A stretch of DNA of 64,000 nt from Vibrio sp. 99-8-1 (GTDB lineage Bacteria > Pseudomonadota > Gammaproteobacteria > Enterobacterales > Vibrionaceae), in the NCBI RefSeq assembly GCF_013114595.1, contig NZ_VTXE01000019.1, positions 1-64,000 of the forward strand, given 5' to 3'. How positions within the stretch are numbered: position 1 is the first letter of the stretch; the number at the start of each line of letters is the position of its first letter. Below, piece by piece: positions 6,468-15,599 of this stretch. A program made the position numbers and the translations under genes. The notes below the pieces were generated by a model. The model saw only the letters and a list, made by a program, of their open reading frames with translations. It was not told where the DNA came from and did not search any database.

Positions 6468-8945
6468 TTATATCGGTCCGCCTAAAGAAACCCATCTCAC
6501 TAATCTATCTAGCGCAAACAAACCATCCCATGGTGAGTCAAAATGCGTCATATATCCCACGTCAGGACAACGCATAGCTCCTCTAAGCATAATCTCATTA
6601 GCAAATTGCAAACGTTTTTCGCCTGTCATTGCTAATCCTACGGTCTGAATATCTTCATGAACATTATCAATAATATCAAAAACATTATCGACTGCTTTTA
6701 CAGTAATTACACGTTGATATGTCGGCTCAACCAAGTCATTTCCTTCATCATAAAGTACTGTCCAGCGTAAGTGTCTATCATGCCAGGACTCGCCAATAAA
6801 ATCGTACTCCGCGATTTTTGAGCGAATTTTATTTACTTGGCCAATATCAGGAACTTGTGTTGGCAAACGTACTAGCGCTTTTTCCATTGCAAAAGAGAGC
6901 TTTTCAGCAAATTCTTTTGGTGAAATACTTCCACCCTTTTCAACAAAAATGGTATGAGGAGATGCGCAAGCAAACTGGTCAAATACACTAGAATCTGTTG
7001 CCGCTCGTCGAATAAGCTTACGAATAGCTTTATCAGAGTTCATTACATCATTGCCTATTACCATCATCGAGAGCTTCGGCCCAAATAAAATATCTTGGCT
7101 ATTGTACTTTCTAGGCAACGCACCAACTGATTCAATCGCTTCTCTACCACCCCATGCAATTCGCACATCTGCATTAGCAGAAAATTTTTCAGCAATCTTA
7201 AGCTGATTCCGATCAAAGTAAACCACGGCGAGTGTTTGTAGTAGATCATTACCATAAATAGTATAGCCGCCCGGAGTGGTATAACTTAAATTTTTAAAAG
7301 TACTAAGTAATACTGGTAACGCTTGAGATTCACTTGCTGATACCTTCAGAATATTGGCATTTTTACTCAATATACTTTGTACGAGAGCGAACATTCCTAA
7401 CAAAGGAACATTTCCAGATAACCAATGAGAAACCACCCCTCTTGGCATAGCTTTTAATGAGCTATGGCTAATATCTGCACGAGGCATAAAATTATCAAGA
7501 AAACCTCGCTGCCCATGTAAGGCTGAGCCTAGCAAGGCGCGTAAACGATTGGGTTCACACCAATCAGCTAAAAAATTAAGTCCTGTATGTCTATATGGGT
7601 CCAATTCTGATGTTTCAGGCCAAATTTTTCTAGCTTCATTCAGTAACCCTAAAATCGCTTCTAATGGTTGCTTCGCCAGCCATTTTTGCTTCTGCTTCAG
7701 CGAAGAAAAAATCAAATCTAATTGATTCGATGGTATTAGAGACTCATCTAATACCACTGGTGAATGATAAACAACCATATGCTCTAATTGGTTATCTAGT
7801 AACTTAGACGCAGATTTCTTGGCAACCTTCTCAGACATAACATCGCCACAACCACGCACCTCTGCCTTTCTCGCTCGACCGATAACTTTAAAACGCTTAC
7901 CTGTTTGTCCGCATTCACAATAGGTATTTTCAATCACGCCTAAGTCATCTGTTAATACCACATTACCTGGATAAGAGTGCTGTAATGGACTTATGAATTC
8001 TAACAGGCCAACTTTGCCTTCTTCACATACCGACAAATCTGATTCATCGCGAACAATAACATCCGAATAAGCGTGTACGTGCTTCCATCCAGCCTTACAG
8101 TCTGGATAATTCAACCCCATCTGTTCAGTAAAGCCATAAATATCAATGACATTATCTGTTGGAATACCAAGAACCTCAGAAATGTCTTTATTAAATGTTA
8201 TTTTATCAACCTTATCTGATTCTAATTTTTTCCAGCCGCCAATATGAATAACCTGAGATCCTTTTGGCAATGTAAATGCAATTCCTTTCTCTTTAAGTGT
8301 TTTAAATACCGTATGGTATAAAACGAATGTAAAACCGAAAACAATAACTGGTTCATCAGTTTTTAAAGAGTTTAAATGTTCGACAAATTGCTGCTCTAAA
8401 AATTCTAATGGTGCAGAAGGACAATCAGCATCAATAAAGTAGTGTGATGATGATGCAAAGTTAAGGTAGCCTTTCACTGCTGCAATTCGTGCACCAAGGT
8501 TACTCGCATTAGGGCTAGTTGGATCAATATCCATAATGCAAAACGGACGACGCTTTGAACCTAAAATCTCTTGCATCACCCTTGCCATTGCTCGGGTTTG
8601 ACGACGAGCTGTTACCTTATCAAGCAGAACAGTACTTGGAATTCCACTCGTTGCTGATGACTGCAATTTTGTCTTAATAGAAGCACTATCCACAGAAGAA
8701 AGCTTATGCCCTAGTGCTTTAAATATATGAACAGGTATCGGGGGAATATCGGCAATTTCACCACTAAAAGAACATGGGTCAAACGCATTTTTCTGACAAA
8801 ATTTACGGTACATTTCATTATTTTTATAATGATGCACAAGTTCATCGAGCAAGTTTGATTTAAATAAAGGAGCTTTGTCTGTCTCAGACAATTCAAAAGG
8901 ACGAGCATCAAGAACACTTATTAAACTATCATTTTTTATAGACAT
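6468..8945 (-). CDS. LuxE-LuxC fusion: acyl-protein synthetase plus acyl-CoA/acyl-thioester reductase
   Basis: An 825-residue fusion of two enzymes that are separate in bioluminescence operons. Residues about 1-375 are a LuxE-type acyl-protein synthetase (ANL fold): the P-loop-like SSATSG at 96-101, YGFTEQMGLNYPDC at 270-283 and a C-terminal GCGD with Cys366, in the place of the acyl-accepting cysteine of LuxE. Residues about 395-825 are LuxC-type acyl reductase: HWLSGNVP at 507-514, AWGGREAI at 597-604, FGPKLS at 621-626 and FACASP with the likely catalytic Cys660 at 658-663. Together they would activate a carboxylic acid as acyl-AMP, hold it as a thioester and reduce it to an aldehyde with NADPH. 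No luciferase genes are present, so this is not a lux operon. It overlaps the alcohol dehydrogenase gene by 10 bp. Confidence 0.88.
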   Translation of the reverse strand: MSIKNDSLISVLDARPFELSETDKAPLFKSNLLDELVHHYKNNEMYRKFCQKNAFDPCSFSGEIADIPPIPVHIFKALGHKLSSVDSASIKTKLQSSATSGIPSTVLLDKVTARRQTRAMARVMQEILGSKRRPFCIMDIDPTSPNASNLGARIAAVKGYLNFASSSHYFIDADCPSAPLEFLEQQFVEHLNSLKTDEPVIVFGFTFVLYHTVFKTLKEKGIAFTLPKGSQVIHIGGWKKLESDKVDKITFNKDISEVLGIPTDNVIDIYGFTEQMGLNYPDCKAGWKHVHAYSDVIVRDESDLSVCEEGKVGLLEFISPLQHSYPGNVVLTDDLGVIENTYCECGQTGKRFKVIGRARKAEVRGCGDVMSEKVAKKSASKLLDNQLEHMVVYHSPVVLDESLIPSNQLDLIFSSLKQKQKWLAKQPLEAILGLLNEARKIWPETSELDPYRHTGLNFLADWCEPNRLRALLGSALHGQRGFLDNFMPRADISHSSLKAMPRGVVSHWLSGNVPLLGMFALVQSILSKNANILKVSASESQALPVLLSTFKNLSYTTPGGYTIYGNDLLQTLAVVYFDRNQLKIAEKFSANADVRIAWGGREAIESVGALPRKYNSQDILFGPKLSMMVIGNDVMNSDKAIRKLIRRAATDSSVFDQFACASPHTIFVEKGGSISPKEFAEKLSFAMEKALVRLPTQVPDIGQVNKIRSKIAEYDFIGESWHDRHLRWTVLYDEGNDLVEPTYQRVITVKAVDNVFDIIDNVHEDIQTVGLAMTGEKRLQFANEIMLRGAMRCPDVGYMTHFDSPWDGLFALDRLVRWVSLGGPI

Positions 8946-10060
8946 TGCTTCACAATCTCTTTGACATCATCTTCAGTAAAAGCCACAGGGTTAGATTTTG
9001 CTGCTGGATCTTGCAACGCATTTCCAGCAATATCGTTCAATTGTTTATCTGTAAAAGTCATATTGGTTCGTTGTTCATTAACTAAACCATTCAGCAAAAC
9101 GATAAGAGCCTCCATATTAGGAACCCCTGCATTTTCCATTAAGCTAGCATACTTTTTGGACACCAACTCATTTTGACAATTAAAATTAATCACAGCAGGC
9201 ATTAGTAAGCCATTAGCTAAACCATGGCCAATTTTGAATTGACCTAGCTGATGTGCAATTGCGTGTGACAAACCAACAATACAGTGATTTTGTACCCAGC
9301 CTGCTAACATTGCTGCATACTGAAGATCGGATAACATTTCACTATCCCAAACATCCCTTAATAATTTAAAACGATATCGATAGACAAGAGACACCGCTTG
9401 TTCAGCAAAGGTTGCCATTAAAGGGTGTTCTATGACTGAAACATACCCTTCAATAGCATGAGAAAGTGTATCAGCCACCGTAGTTCGCAAAATATTTAAA
9501 GGAACTTCTGCTACTAAGTCCGGGTCAAGAATTACTAAATCAGGTAAAAAATCATGAGTCACAACTGCTTTTTTACTCTGAGTTTCTGTATCCAACATGA
9601 CTGCTGCTGATGAAACTTCAGAACCCGCACCAACGGTGGTTGGAATCGCTGCAAACTTCGCACGCCCACGCAAAGGGGGAAGAGAAAATGGCCGGAAGAG
9701 CACTTCAGGCTCTAATGTAGGACACTCATAGAAAAGCCATGCGAGCTTAGCTCCATCAATGATAGAGCCTCCTCCTAAAGCTACAATATAGTCGGGCTGG
9801 AAAGCTTCTAACTCACCAATTACTCCTGAAAGTTCCTCTACACAAGGCTCACCCTGCCAAGATTTTTCAATAACACGTACACTTTGAGCGCTAATCAACC
9901 TAACAACTTGTTCAAAGTATTGCGACTTTCGAAATGAAGGACTAATAATAAGCGCAGCACGATTAGCAATAAGCCCTTTCAAGGCCATTCTAGCATTTTT
10001 ACCATTTGCTATTTCACGCGCATTGCGAAATACAGGTAGAGGAAATCGAAGTTTAAGCAT
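8936..10060 (-). CDS. Iron-containing (group III) alcohol dehydrogenase
   Basis: A 374-residue Fe-ADH family enzyme. The nucleotide-binding loop GGGSIIDGAK is at about 97-106 and PTTVGAGSEVSSAAVM near 140-155. The metal ligands appear as D and H in ADTLSHAIEGY (about 197-207) and as two histidines in GLSHAIAHQLGQFKIGHGLANG-like sequence near 260-281. Enzymes of this family interconvert alcohols and aldehydes with NAD(P)H; members include 4-hydroxybutyrate and 1,3-propanediol dehydrogenases. Its coupling to the LuxE-LuxC gene (10-bp overlap) suggests that it reduces the aldehyde made there to an alcohol or hydroxy acid. It lies 9 bp downstream of the AMP-forming ligase. Family assignment is firm; the substrate is inferred. 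Confidence 0.9.
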   Translation of the reverse strand: MLKLRFPLPVFRNAREIANGKNARMALKGLIANRAALIISPSFRKSQYFEQVVRLISAQSVRVIEKSWQGEPCVEELSGVIGELEAFQPDYIVALGGGSIIDGAKLAWLFYECPTLEPEVLFRPFSLPPLRGRAKFAAIPTTVGAGSEVSSAAVMLDTETQSKKAVVTHDFLPDLVILDPDLVAEVPLNILRTTVADTLSHAIEGYVSVIEHPLMATFAEQAVSLVYRYRFKLLRDVWDSEMLSDLQYAAMLAGWVQNHCIVGLSHAIAHQLGQFKIGHGLANGLLMPAVINFNCQNELVSKKYASLMENAGVPNMEALIVLLNGLVNEQRTNMTFTDKQLNDIAGNALQDPAAKSNPVAFTEDDVKEIVKQCL

Positions 10061-10069
10061 TACATTCTC

Positions 10070-11488
10070 TTACATTGAAGCCAGTTGAAGACGTTGAAGT
10101 TTTCCTGAAGCCGTCTTTGGTAAGGCATTAATTTGCTGGTATCGATGAGGCCGCATATGTACAGGTAAGTGCTTAGCGACTTCAATTTTTAGTTGTTCCA
10201 CCACATGTTTAAAATCATCTTCAACATTAGATTCTAATACAATAAATACTTGAACAACTTCTCCCATATTACTGTCGGCATATGGAATACAAGCACACTC
10301 CAAAACCAAGTCACTTTGATTTATAATACGTTCAACTTGATATGGACTTACCTTTTTCCCACCAACATTAATTATTTCTTTTAAACGTCCCGTCAAATAC
10401 AAGTAATCGCCTTCAACCTTACCTAAGTCACCAGTTCGAAAATAACCATCAATAAAACTCGTCAACGTTAAATCGCTGTTTTCATAGTAGCTAGTGAACA
10501 TCCAAGGAGCTTTAAATGCGATCTCCCCTACAGTTCCTTGCTCGGCTTGAATACCATTTTCTTTAAAAATAACAAACTCAGCACCACGTGAAACATGACC
10601 AACCGCCTCATGATCATCAGCATGAAAGTGAGTAAAGACTGCTCGAGAGACCTCAGTTAATCCATAATGCATAACAAGATGTGTATTTGGAAACCACTCG
10701 GTTAACAATGCTTTGTCTTCAGGAGAAAGATATGCGCTTCCAAACTCAATATAGTTCAACTGAGATGCATATTTCTTAATAAGATCTTTCGACATTTGAG
10801 TTATAAACGACCATGCTGATGGTACCAACCCAAGCCCTGTAATATGGTGATTTTTAAATGCTTTAAATACCCCCTTCAAACGTTGCAAGGGGTAACCAAC
10901 AACCAAAGCCCCTCCAGCGTATAACGTTGTTCTCATTCGTGCCATACCAAATGAATGGCTTAACGGCATTAACAATAGTTCAACATCATCTGCTGTATTA
11001 CCAACTTGAGAGATAATATGCTCTGTTGCCTCAGTCAATTGGTTATGTGTCAAAGCTACACCTTTAGGTTCACCCGTTGTTCCACTGGTAAACATTAAAT
11101 CAGCATAACCCAAATAACTAGCTTGACAGGTATCTAATTGGCTATCGCTATCTAGCTTTTGAATAAAGTTATGACAATCATCGATACACAAACTGGGGCG
11201 AACTTTATTGGTTACAAATCGCTTATAATTTTCGTCAACGTCTGTTGCTATATTGACTACTTTAGCCCCTGCATAATGAATAGCAAAGTAAACCACAATA
11301 AATGAGTAACTATTAGATGCCTTTACTAAAACAGCGTCACCAAAATCCACTTGTTGTTGCAGATTAAAAGCCACACGCTTTATATCTTTAGCAAGTTCCT
11401 CGTAAGTAATACCACTATTTTTATCGTGAATTGCTATTTTCTTAGGGATTGACTCTGCGTGAGCCAATACTTTTTCGACAATTGACAT
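10070..11488 (-). CDS. AMP-forming acyl ligase (ANL superfamily), probably loading the adjacent ACP
   Basis: A 472-residue adenylate-forming enzyme with all core motifs: P-loop FTSGTTGEPKGV near 134-145, YGLTEVSRA near 276-284, GYFRTGDLG near 342-350 and the C-terminal lysine motif PKTASGKLQR near 458-467. At this length and with this pattern it could be an acyl-CoA synthetase or an acyl-ACP ligase. The acyl carrier protein gene ends 7 bp upstream in the same operon, which favours direct loading of that ACP. It would use ATP to make acyl-AMP and transfer the acyl group to the phosphopantetheine thiol. The acid used cannot be read from sequence. Confidence 0.88.
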   Translation of the reverse strand: MSIVEKVLAHAESIPKKIAIHDKNSGITYEELAKDIKRVAFNLQQQVDFGDAVLVKASNSYSFIVVYFAIHYAGAKVVNIATDVDENYKRFVTNKVRPSLCIDDCHNFIQKLDSDSQLDTCQASYLGYADLMFTSGTTGEPKGVALTHNQLTEATEHIISQVGNTADDVELLLMPLSHSFGMARMRTTLYAGGALVVGYPLQRLKGVFKAFKNHHITGLGLVPSAWSFITQMSKDLIKKYASQLNYIEFGSAYLSPEDKALLTEWFPNTHLVMHYGLTEVSRAVFTHFHADDHEAVGHVSRGAEFVIFKENGIQAEQGTVGEIAFKAPWMFTSYYENSDLTLTSFIDGYFRTGDLGKVEGDYLYLTGRLKEIINVGGKKVSPYQVERIINQSDLVLECACIPYADSNMGEVVQVFIVLESNVEDDFKHVVEQLKIEVAKHLPVHMRPHRYQQINALPKTASGKLQRLQLASM

Positions 11489-11495
11489 ATGACTG

Positions 11496-11729
11496 TTACT
11501 CGTTATTCAACACAGCATCAATGATATCTTCTACGTCTTCAATCTCTAACGTTTGTTCAATATCCAATACTACGCCAAGATCCGACTCAAGAGCGGCTAT
11601 AATACGCATATGAGCTAAAGAATCCCACTCTGGAATATCACCAACGGCAAGTTCATCTTCAACAACTTCTAGTGATACTTCTAGCACTTTCGCAATAAGC
11701 TTTTTTACTGACTCTTTAGTATTTGCCAT
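11496..11729 (-). CDS. Acyl carrier protein of the surface-glycan cassette
   Basis: A 77-residue acidic carrier protein. The phosphopantetheine attachment site is the serine in EWDSLAHMRI (about residues 33-42). The rest fits the four-helix ACP fold, ending in a short helix EDVEDIIDAVLN. This is not the fatty-acid synthase AcpP, whose motif is DSLDTVE. A specialised ACP next to a ligase, a reductase and a GNAT protein points to an acyl group made for one purpose. The gene is first in a minus-strand run of six (4395-11729). Its start is set by a purine-rich leader with two AGGAAA-type sites directly before the ATG. Confidence 0.92.
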   Translation of the reverse strand: MANTKESVKKLIAKVLEVSLEVVEDELAVGDIPEWDSLAHMRIIAALESDLGVVLDIEQTLEIEDVEDIIDAVLNNE

Positions 11730-12033
11730 TTTTCCTTTTTTCCTTTTTGCTGATGAACATTATATTTTACCACTCAACAGAAACATGTGCGAGACTAAGC
11801 ATCAATGCAGAACTTATCATCACATTCTAAGAGATATAGATCGCGATAATTTAATACAGATAGTTTTTTACATCAGATACACTAATAGTGTTTTTCTTTC
11901 GCACTTTTCAGAAGAGCTAATAATCCGAACAATAGAATCCCACATGACAAAAAGGCTTATAGGGGCAATATGATGATTCCCTAACAAACCCTTTTACTGT
12001 CGATAACGCATTACAACAATGGGAGACCTAACA
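11730..12033. other. 304-bp gap separating the two minus-strand glycan operons
   Basis: No credible gene is seen here. On the minus strand a TATAAT sequence (plus positions 11759-11764) lies 30 bp upstream of the ACP start without a good -35 partner, so it is only a weak promoter candidate. The space implies that the ACP-to-deacetylase genes are transcribed separately from the nonulosonate operon, unless transcription reads through from the latter. A 62-codon frame on the plus strand (11785-11973) has no recognisable product and no convincing ribosome-binding site. Confidence 0.5.
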
Positions 12034-12804
12034 CTACAAACTAAACCCATCATCAACCACAATATTCTGCCCAGTCACGTATTTAGACTGTTCAGATAAC
12101 AGATACAAAACGGAACCAACCATCTCTTCTACATCAAGCATGCCTGCTCCATGTGTATTCTTCTTATAAGCTTCAAGAAACGCATCGGGTTGATGGTCAA
12201 ACAGCCCTCCAGGACTGACACAATTGATTCGAAAGCGGCTATCGTTAATGTAGGCAGCGGCATATTTATTTAAATGAAGAAGCGCAGATTTAATGGCAGC
12301 ATACTCCACTGGCATAGTCATTGGCGTATTGTCATAAATATCAAATTTTGGCGCAACCACGCCATAAATGGAGGAAATATTGACCAAAGAAAAAGGTGTT
12401 TTGTGCAGGTTAAAATAGGCTGCGCATTGTTGAGTAAACAAAAAAGCGCTACCTAAATGCAAAGAGAGATTTTCATTGAAGCTCTCCAAAGTTACATCAA
12501 AAAAGTGAGCACCATACGTTTTGTTTCTTGGGTAAGTAGCATTTACAGCACCATCAATATCGCTAAATTCAGCCAAAAACTGTTTTACGCTATCACTATT
12601 GGTAATATCAAAAGCTTTCAGTTGCAAACGAGTATTTGTTAAATCAACACTAAGATTGTTTAAACGCTCTTTCATTGTCTCAATGTTTATATCTGCAGCA
12701 ATAACTTTGCCACCTTGCGCCAATATACCGGCAACCAATCGACAACCTAAAAGGCCAGCTGCACCTGCAACAATGATAGTTTTATCTTTTAATAAATTGT
12801 TCAT
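12034..12804 (-). CDS. SDR-family oxidoreductase, PtmA-like
   Basis: A 256-residue short-chain dehydrogenase/reductase. The cofactor loop is GAAGLLG at about 14-20 (family TGxxxGxG), the catalytic serine lies in VNISSIYG (about 141-148) and the Y-x3-K pair is YAAIK near 168-172; VSPGGL near 195 is the usual PG turn. Relatives called PtmA accompany legionaminic-acid and flagellin-glycan genes in Campylobacter and many marine bacteria, where a role in supplying amino-sugar precursors has been proposed. The insertion in the YAAIK region before the active tyrosine fits that subgroup. It is the last gene of the nonulosonate operon and overlaps the CMP-sugar synthetase gene by 4 bp. Confidence 0.8.
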   Translation of the reverse strand: MNNLLKDKTIIVAGAAGLLGCRLVAGILAQGGKVIAADINIETMKERLNNLSVDLTNTRLQLKAFDITNSDSVKQFLAEFSDIDGAVNATYPRNKTYGAHFFDVTLESFNENLSLHLGSAFLFTQQCAAYFNLHKTPFSLVNISSIYGVVAPKFDIYDNTPMTMPVEYAAIKSALLHLNKYAAAYINDSRFRINCVSPGGLFDHQPDAFLEAYKKNTHGAGMLDVEEMVGSVLYLLSEQSKYVTGQNIVVDDGFSL

Positions 12805-13490
12805 TCTTCACCCTGAAGCAGTACTTCTGCGAACTTAAAATCGTAAATGTCATCAATGTCCACAGCTCTATGCTTAGGAACTTGAATACTGGTTACTTTT
12901 CCTGAAAATAGACCGTAGTTTGTCAGAACAAAGCTCGGCGTAGTAGCATACACCACGGTAGTAATGTCAAAAACATCCGGCGCATCCTGACGACGAGTCA
13001 CCTTTTCGCTGGGTTGATTAACCAACTGAACAAAACCTTGTTCATCTTCAGCAACCATATTAAAAAATGGACTACGACTTGCTGGTGTCGTTGATATACA
13101 AATATCAGCACCTTGAGTAACCCGTTTATTGATTGCGTCTTCTACATCTTCAACGCTTCGCAAAGGGCTAGTGGCAGGAAGGCTAACAAAACCATCAAAC
13201 TCACCCACATTCTCATTCACCCACTCAATCGCATGTCGCCATGACAGCCACTCAGGGCTAGTGTCTGAAGCGAGTTCATCTGGCCGATCTATTACTGTGG
13301 CTCCACACTGCTTAGCCACAGTGGCAATAGCCGGATCATCAGTAGAAACAAACACTTGCTGAATTGAAGGTGATGCTTTAGCCGTTTCTATGGAGTATTG
13401 CAATAATGGCTTACCCGCTAAAGGTTTAATATTTTTTCCCGGAAGACCTTTTGAGCCACCACGAACAAAAACAAATGCAAAATTTTTCAT
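12801..13490 (-). CDS. CMP-nonulosonate cytidylyltransferase (NeuA/LegF/PtmB type)
   Basis: A 229-residue acylneuraminate cytidylyltransferase. The CTP-binding signature FVRGGSKGLPGKNIKPL fills residues 8-24 with the conserved R, K and N. LPATSPLR (about 103-110) and QDAPDVFD (about 166-173) are further family blocks. The enzyme joins CTP to a free nonulosonic acid to give the CMP-sugar donor. It acts after the NeuB synthase encoded in the same operon. The length matches single-domain bacterial enzymes without the C-terminal esterase domain found in some NeuA proteins. Which nonulosonic acid it takes is inferred from its partners to be a legionaminic-type sugar. Confidence 0.9.
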   Translation of the reverse strand: MKNFAFVFVRGGSKGLPGKNIKPLAGKPLLQYSIETAKASPSIQQVFVSTDDPAIATVAKQCGATVIDRPDELASDTSPEWLSWRHAIEWVNENVGEFDGFVSLPATSPLRSVEDVEDAINKRVTQGADICISTTPASRSPFFNMVAEDEQGFVQLVNQPSEKVTRRQDAPDVFDITTVVYATTPSFVLTNYGLFSGKVTSIQVPKHRAVDIDDIYDFKFAEVLLQGEE

Positions 13491-13492
13491 AG

Positions 13493-14473
13493 TTAATCGC
13501 TCACAATTTCAGATTTCTGCTTAATATTATCTATTAAGTAAATGGTTTCCGCTGCTTCACTTACTGTTATACATTGATTGCTTTCACCTTTAATACTGTT
13601 AACAAAGTCTTCCAGCATCAGCAGGTACATTTGGTTTTTATCCCATTCTGGTTCGCTATACAGCACTTCAGTCCCTTTAGCGGTGCAGAGCAATACCTCA
13701 TTACCAACTAAATCCCAATCAACCCTTCCTTTACTGCCAATAAAAGAGCACTGGCGAGAAGCTTTACGCTGCAAAAAATCCAGATGAACATGAGCGACTG
13801 CACCTTGTTCTGTTAACAGAGAAATATCGGCCATATCTTCAACATCAAGAGCTAACTCTTGGGAGGAGCGTAAAATCGCATGCTGCAGTGAAAGCGGTCC
13901 CAATAACCAACGACTGTAATCAAGATCATGGCTCAGTTCCAGCAGTGCACCACCACCTAAGCTTGCATTAGCAGAAACACTATTACGAAAATCTTTTGTA
14001 GGCCTCCAATCTGGCAAATATTGACCAACGCTAACAAAGGCATTATACAGTGTACCTAACCCGTTTTTGGAAAGTAGGTTCTTCACAACATTCGTTGAAG
14101 GTAAGTAACGCAGGCAGTATCCTACTGCGACAGGCGTATCTGGGTACTTTTCAGTAGTTTGAATTAACGTCTCAACGTCTGCAGCGCTGGCTACCACCGG
14201 CTTTTCTATAAAGGTCGCTACTCCAGACTGTATAAAGGGAATAGCATGTTGCGCGTGACAAGTAGCAGGTGACGCGATAATCACCATATCTAATTGCTTT
14301 TCTATGAGCTCATCAATGCTAGCAACAATAGCATCACAGTCATTTACCTCTTCTTGAGGTTGTCGTCCACTGGCCGACATAGCGTATAAAGTCGCATTCG
14401 GAAACAACGTCTTTAAATTTCTGCGATGCCTTGTCGCTATGTTTCCAAGACCTATTACGGCAACTTTTTGCAT
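13493..14473 (-). CDS. Gfo/Idh/MocA-family oxidoreductase
   Basis: A 326-residue NAD(P)-dependent sugar oxidoreductase. The Rossmann loop is VIGLGNIATRH at about 5-15, followed by IIASPATCHAQHA near 62-74 and the family signature FIEKPVVAS near 87-95, whose EKP lysine is catalytic. The C-terminal sheet domain includes GGGALLELSHDLDY near 172-185, with the histidine expected in the active site. The gene lies between the PtmE-like and NeuA-like genes, 2 bp from the latter. Homologues recur in nonulosonate operons, where their precise step is not clear to me; oxidation or epimerisation of a precursor is plausible. Confidence 0.85.
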   Translation of the reverse strand: MQKVAVIGLGNIATRHRRNLKTLFPNATLYAMSASGRQPQEEVNDCDAIVASIDELIEKQLDMVIIASPATCHAQHAIPFIQSGVATFIEKPVVASAADVETLIQTTEKYPDTPVAVGYCLRYLPSTNVVKNLLSKNGLGTLYNAFVSVGQYLPDWRPTKDFRNSVSANASLGGGALLELSHDLDYSRWLLGPLSLQHAILRSSQELALDVEDMADISLLTEQGAVAHVHLDFLQRKASRQCSFIGSKGRVDWDLVGNEVLLCTAKGTEVLYSEPEWDKNQMYLLMLEDFVNSIKGESNQCITVSEAAETIYLIDNIKQKSEIVSD

Positions 14474-14526
14474 TTATCTATCCATTTTTATATACAGGCA
14501 TATTCTTGAGAGCTAAAGCAGTATCA

Positions 14527-15585
14527 CTATATTAAACCCAAAGTATGAATATCTGCTTGAGCACGATTAAAATCGTCCATACGACCAATATCCAGCCAAT
14601 ACTCATGGATAGGAAACATTAGTATATTGTTTCGCTCTCTCATATGCTGCTCGAGCAGTGTCGGCATATCAATGGCGTGATTTTTAGGCACAGACTGAAT
14701 CACTTGTGGCGAAACAACATAAATACCCGCATTAACAAAAAAACGTTGTACTGGCTTTTCTACCATACTTGTAATTTTGTTACCTTCACCATTTATCACA
14801 CCATAAGGAATCTGATAGTCGTACTCACGTACACACATAGTGGCATCAGCGCCATTATCACTATGAAACTCTAAAAGGCGCTGAAAATCGACTTTAGTAA
14901 GAATGTCACCATTAATCATGATTAACGGTAAATCCTCAGGTAAATCATTAGGTAGCAAGCCAAGTGCGCCTCCCGTCCCTAATGGCATATCTTCATGAAC
15001 ATACTGAATGTTAATACCCAGTTTTTCTCCATCACCAAAGTACGCTTTAATTTGTTCTGGCATATAGTGAGTAGAGATATAAAAGTTGCTAAAACCAGCA
15101 TTGATAAAGCCACGAATAACCGTCTCCAACATTGGTTTTCCACCAATTAGCAACATAGGCTTAGGGCAGTTATCCGTTAAGGGTTTTAAGCGCGTACCAA
15201 AACCGCCCGCCATAATAAAAACAGGATTATCATATTTAGGTTTACTAAGAACACCTTGTAGTGTTTCAAGGCCAACAACCTTACCTTGTGAGAGAATAGG
15301 TATAGATAAAATGCCTTTACTCTCCATCAAGCTAGCAAGCTTCTCACGAGACGTGCTCACGTCTGCTGTTACTGGCAATGTATTCATGACTTCCGTCACC
15401 GGAGCTGCAAGTGAAAGGTTATCCAATATCCCTCTACGAATATCACCATCAGTAACCACGCCAAGTAACTCATGGTGTTCATTTATCACCAATACTACTC
15501 GTAGTGCTTCGTTGTTAATAATTTCCAACGCTTCACGAATAGTACTGTTTGCCTTAATTAAGACATTGTTCCAGCAATGGCTCAT
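14527..15585 (-). CDS. Sugar-phosphate nucleotidyltransferase with N-terminal CBS pair (PtmE-like)
   Basis: A 352-residue protein. Residues about 1-115 are two CBS motifs (repeated LGVVTDGDIRRGI-like ends), and about 120-352 form an NTP-transferase domain with FIMAGGFGTRLKPLT and CPKPMLLIGGKPML. This domain order matches PtmE of Campylobacter, described as making GDP-glucosamine for legionaminic-acid synthesis. By analogy it may activate glucosamine-1-phosphate with GTP, the CBS pair sensing a nucleotide. Proof would need the activity. It follows the NeuD-like gene with a 14-bp gap. No PtmF-like glucosamine-phosphate synthase is found in the operon, so the precursor would come from central metabolism. 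Confidence 0.82.
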   Translation of the reverse strand: MSHCWNNVLIKANSTIREALEIINNEALRVVLVINEHHELLGVVTDGDIRRGILDNLSLAAPVTEVMNTLPVTADVSTSREKLASLMESKGILSIPILSQGKVVGLETLQGVLSKPKYDNPVFIMAGGFGTRLKPLTDNCPKPMLLIGGKPMLETVIRGFINAGFSNFYISTHYMPEQIKAYFGDGEKLGINIQYVHEDMPLGTGGALGLLPNDLPEDLPLIMINGDILTKVDFQRLLEFHSDNGADATMCVREYDYQIPYGVINGEGNKITSMVEKPVQRFFVNAGIYVVSPQVIQSVPKNHAIDMPTLLEQHMRERNNILMFPIHEYWLDIGRMDDFNRAQADIHTLGLI

Positions 15586-15599
15586 CAGATACCTTACTT

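Noticed and set aside
6468..8945. A bioluminescence (lux) operon.
   Set aside because: LuxE- and LuxC-like domains are present, but there is no luxA, luxB, luxD or luxG, and the genes around them belong to glycan synthesis.
11785..11973. A 62-codon gene on the plus strand between the two glycan operons.
   Set aside because: No ribosome site, no recognisable family, and it lies where the promoter of the ACP operon should be.
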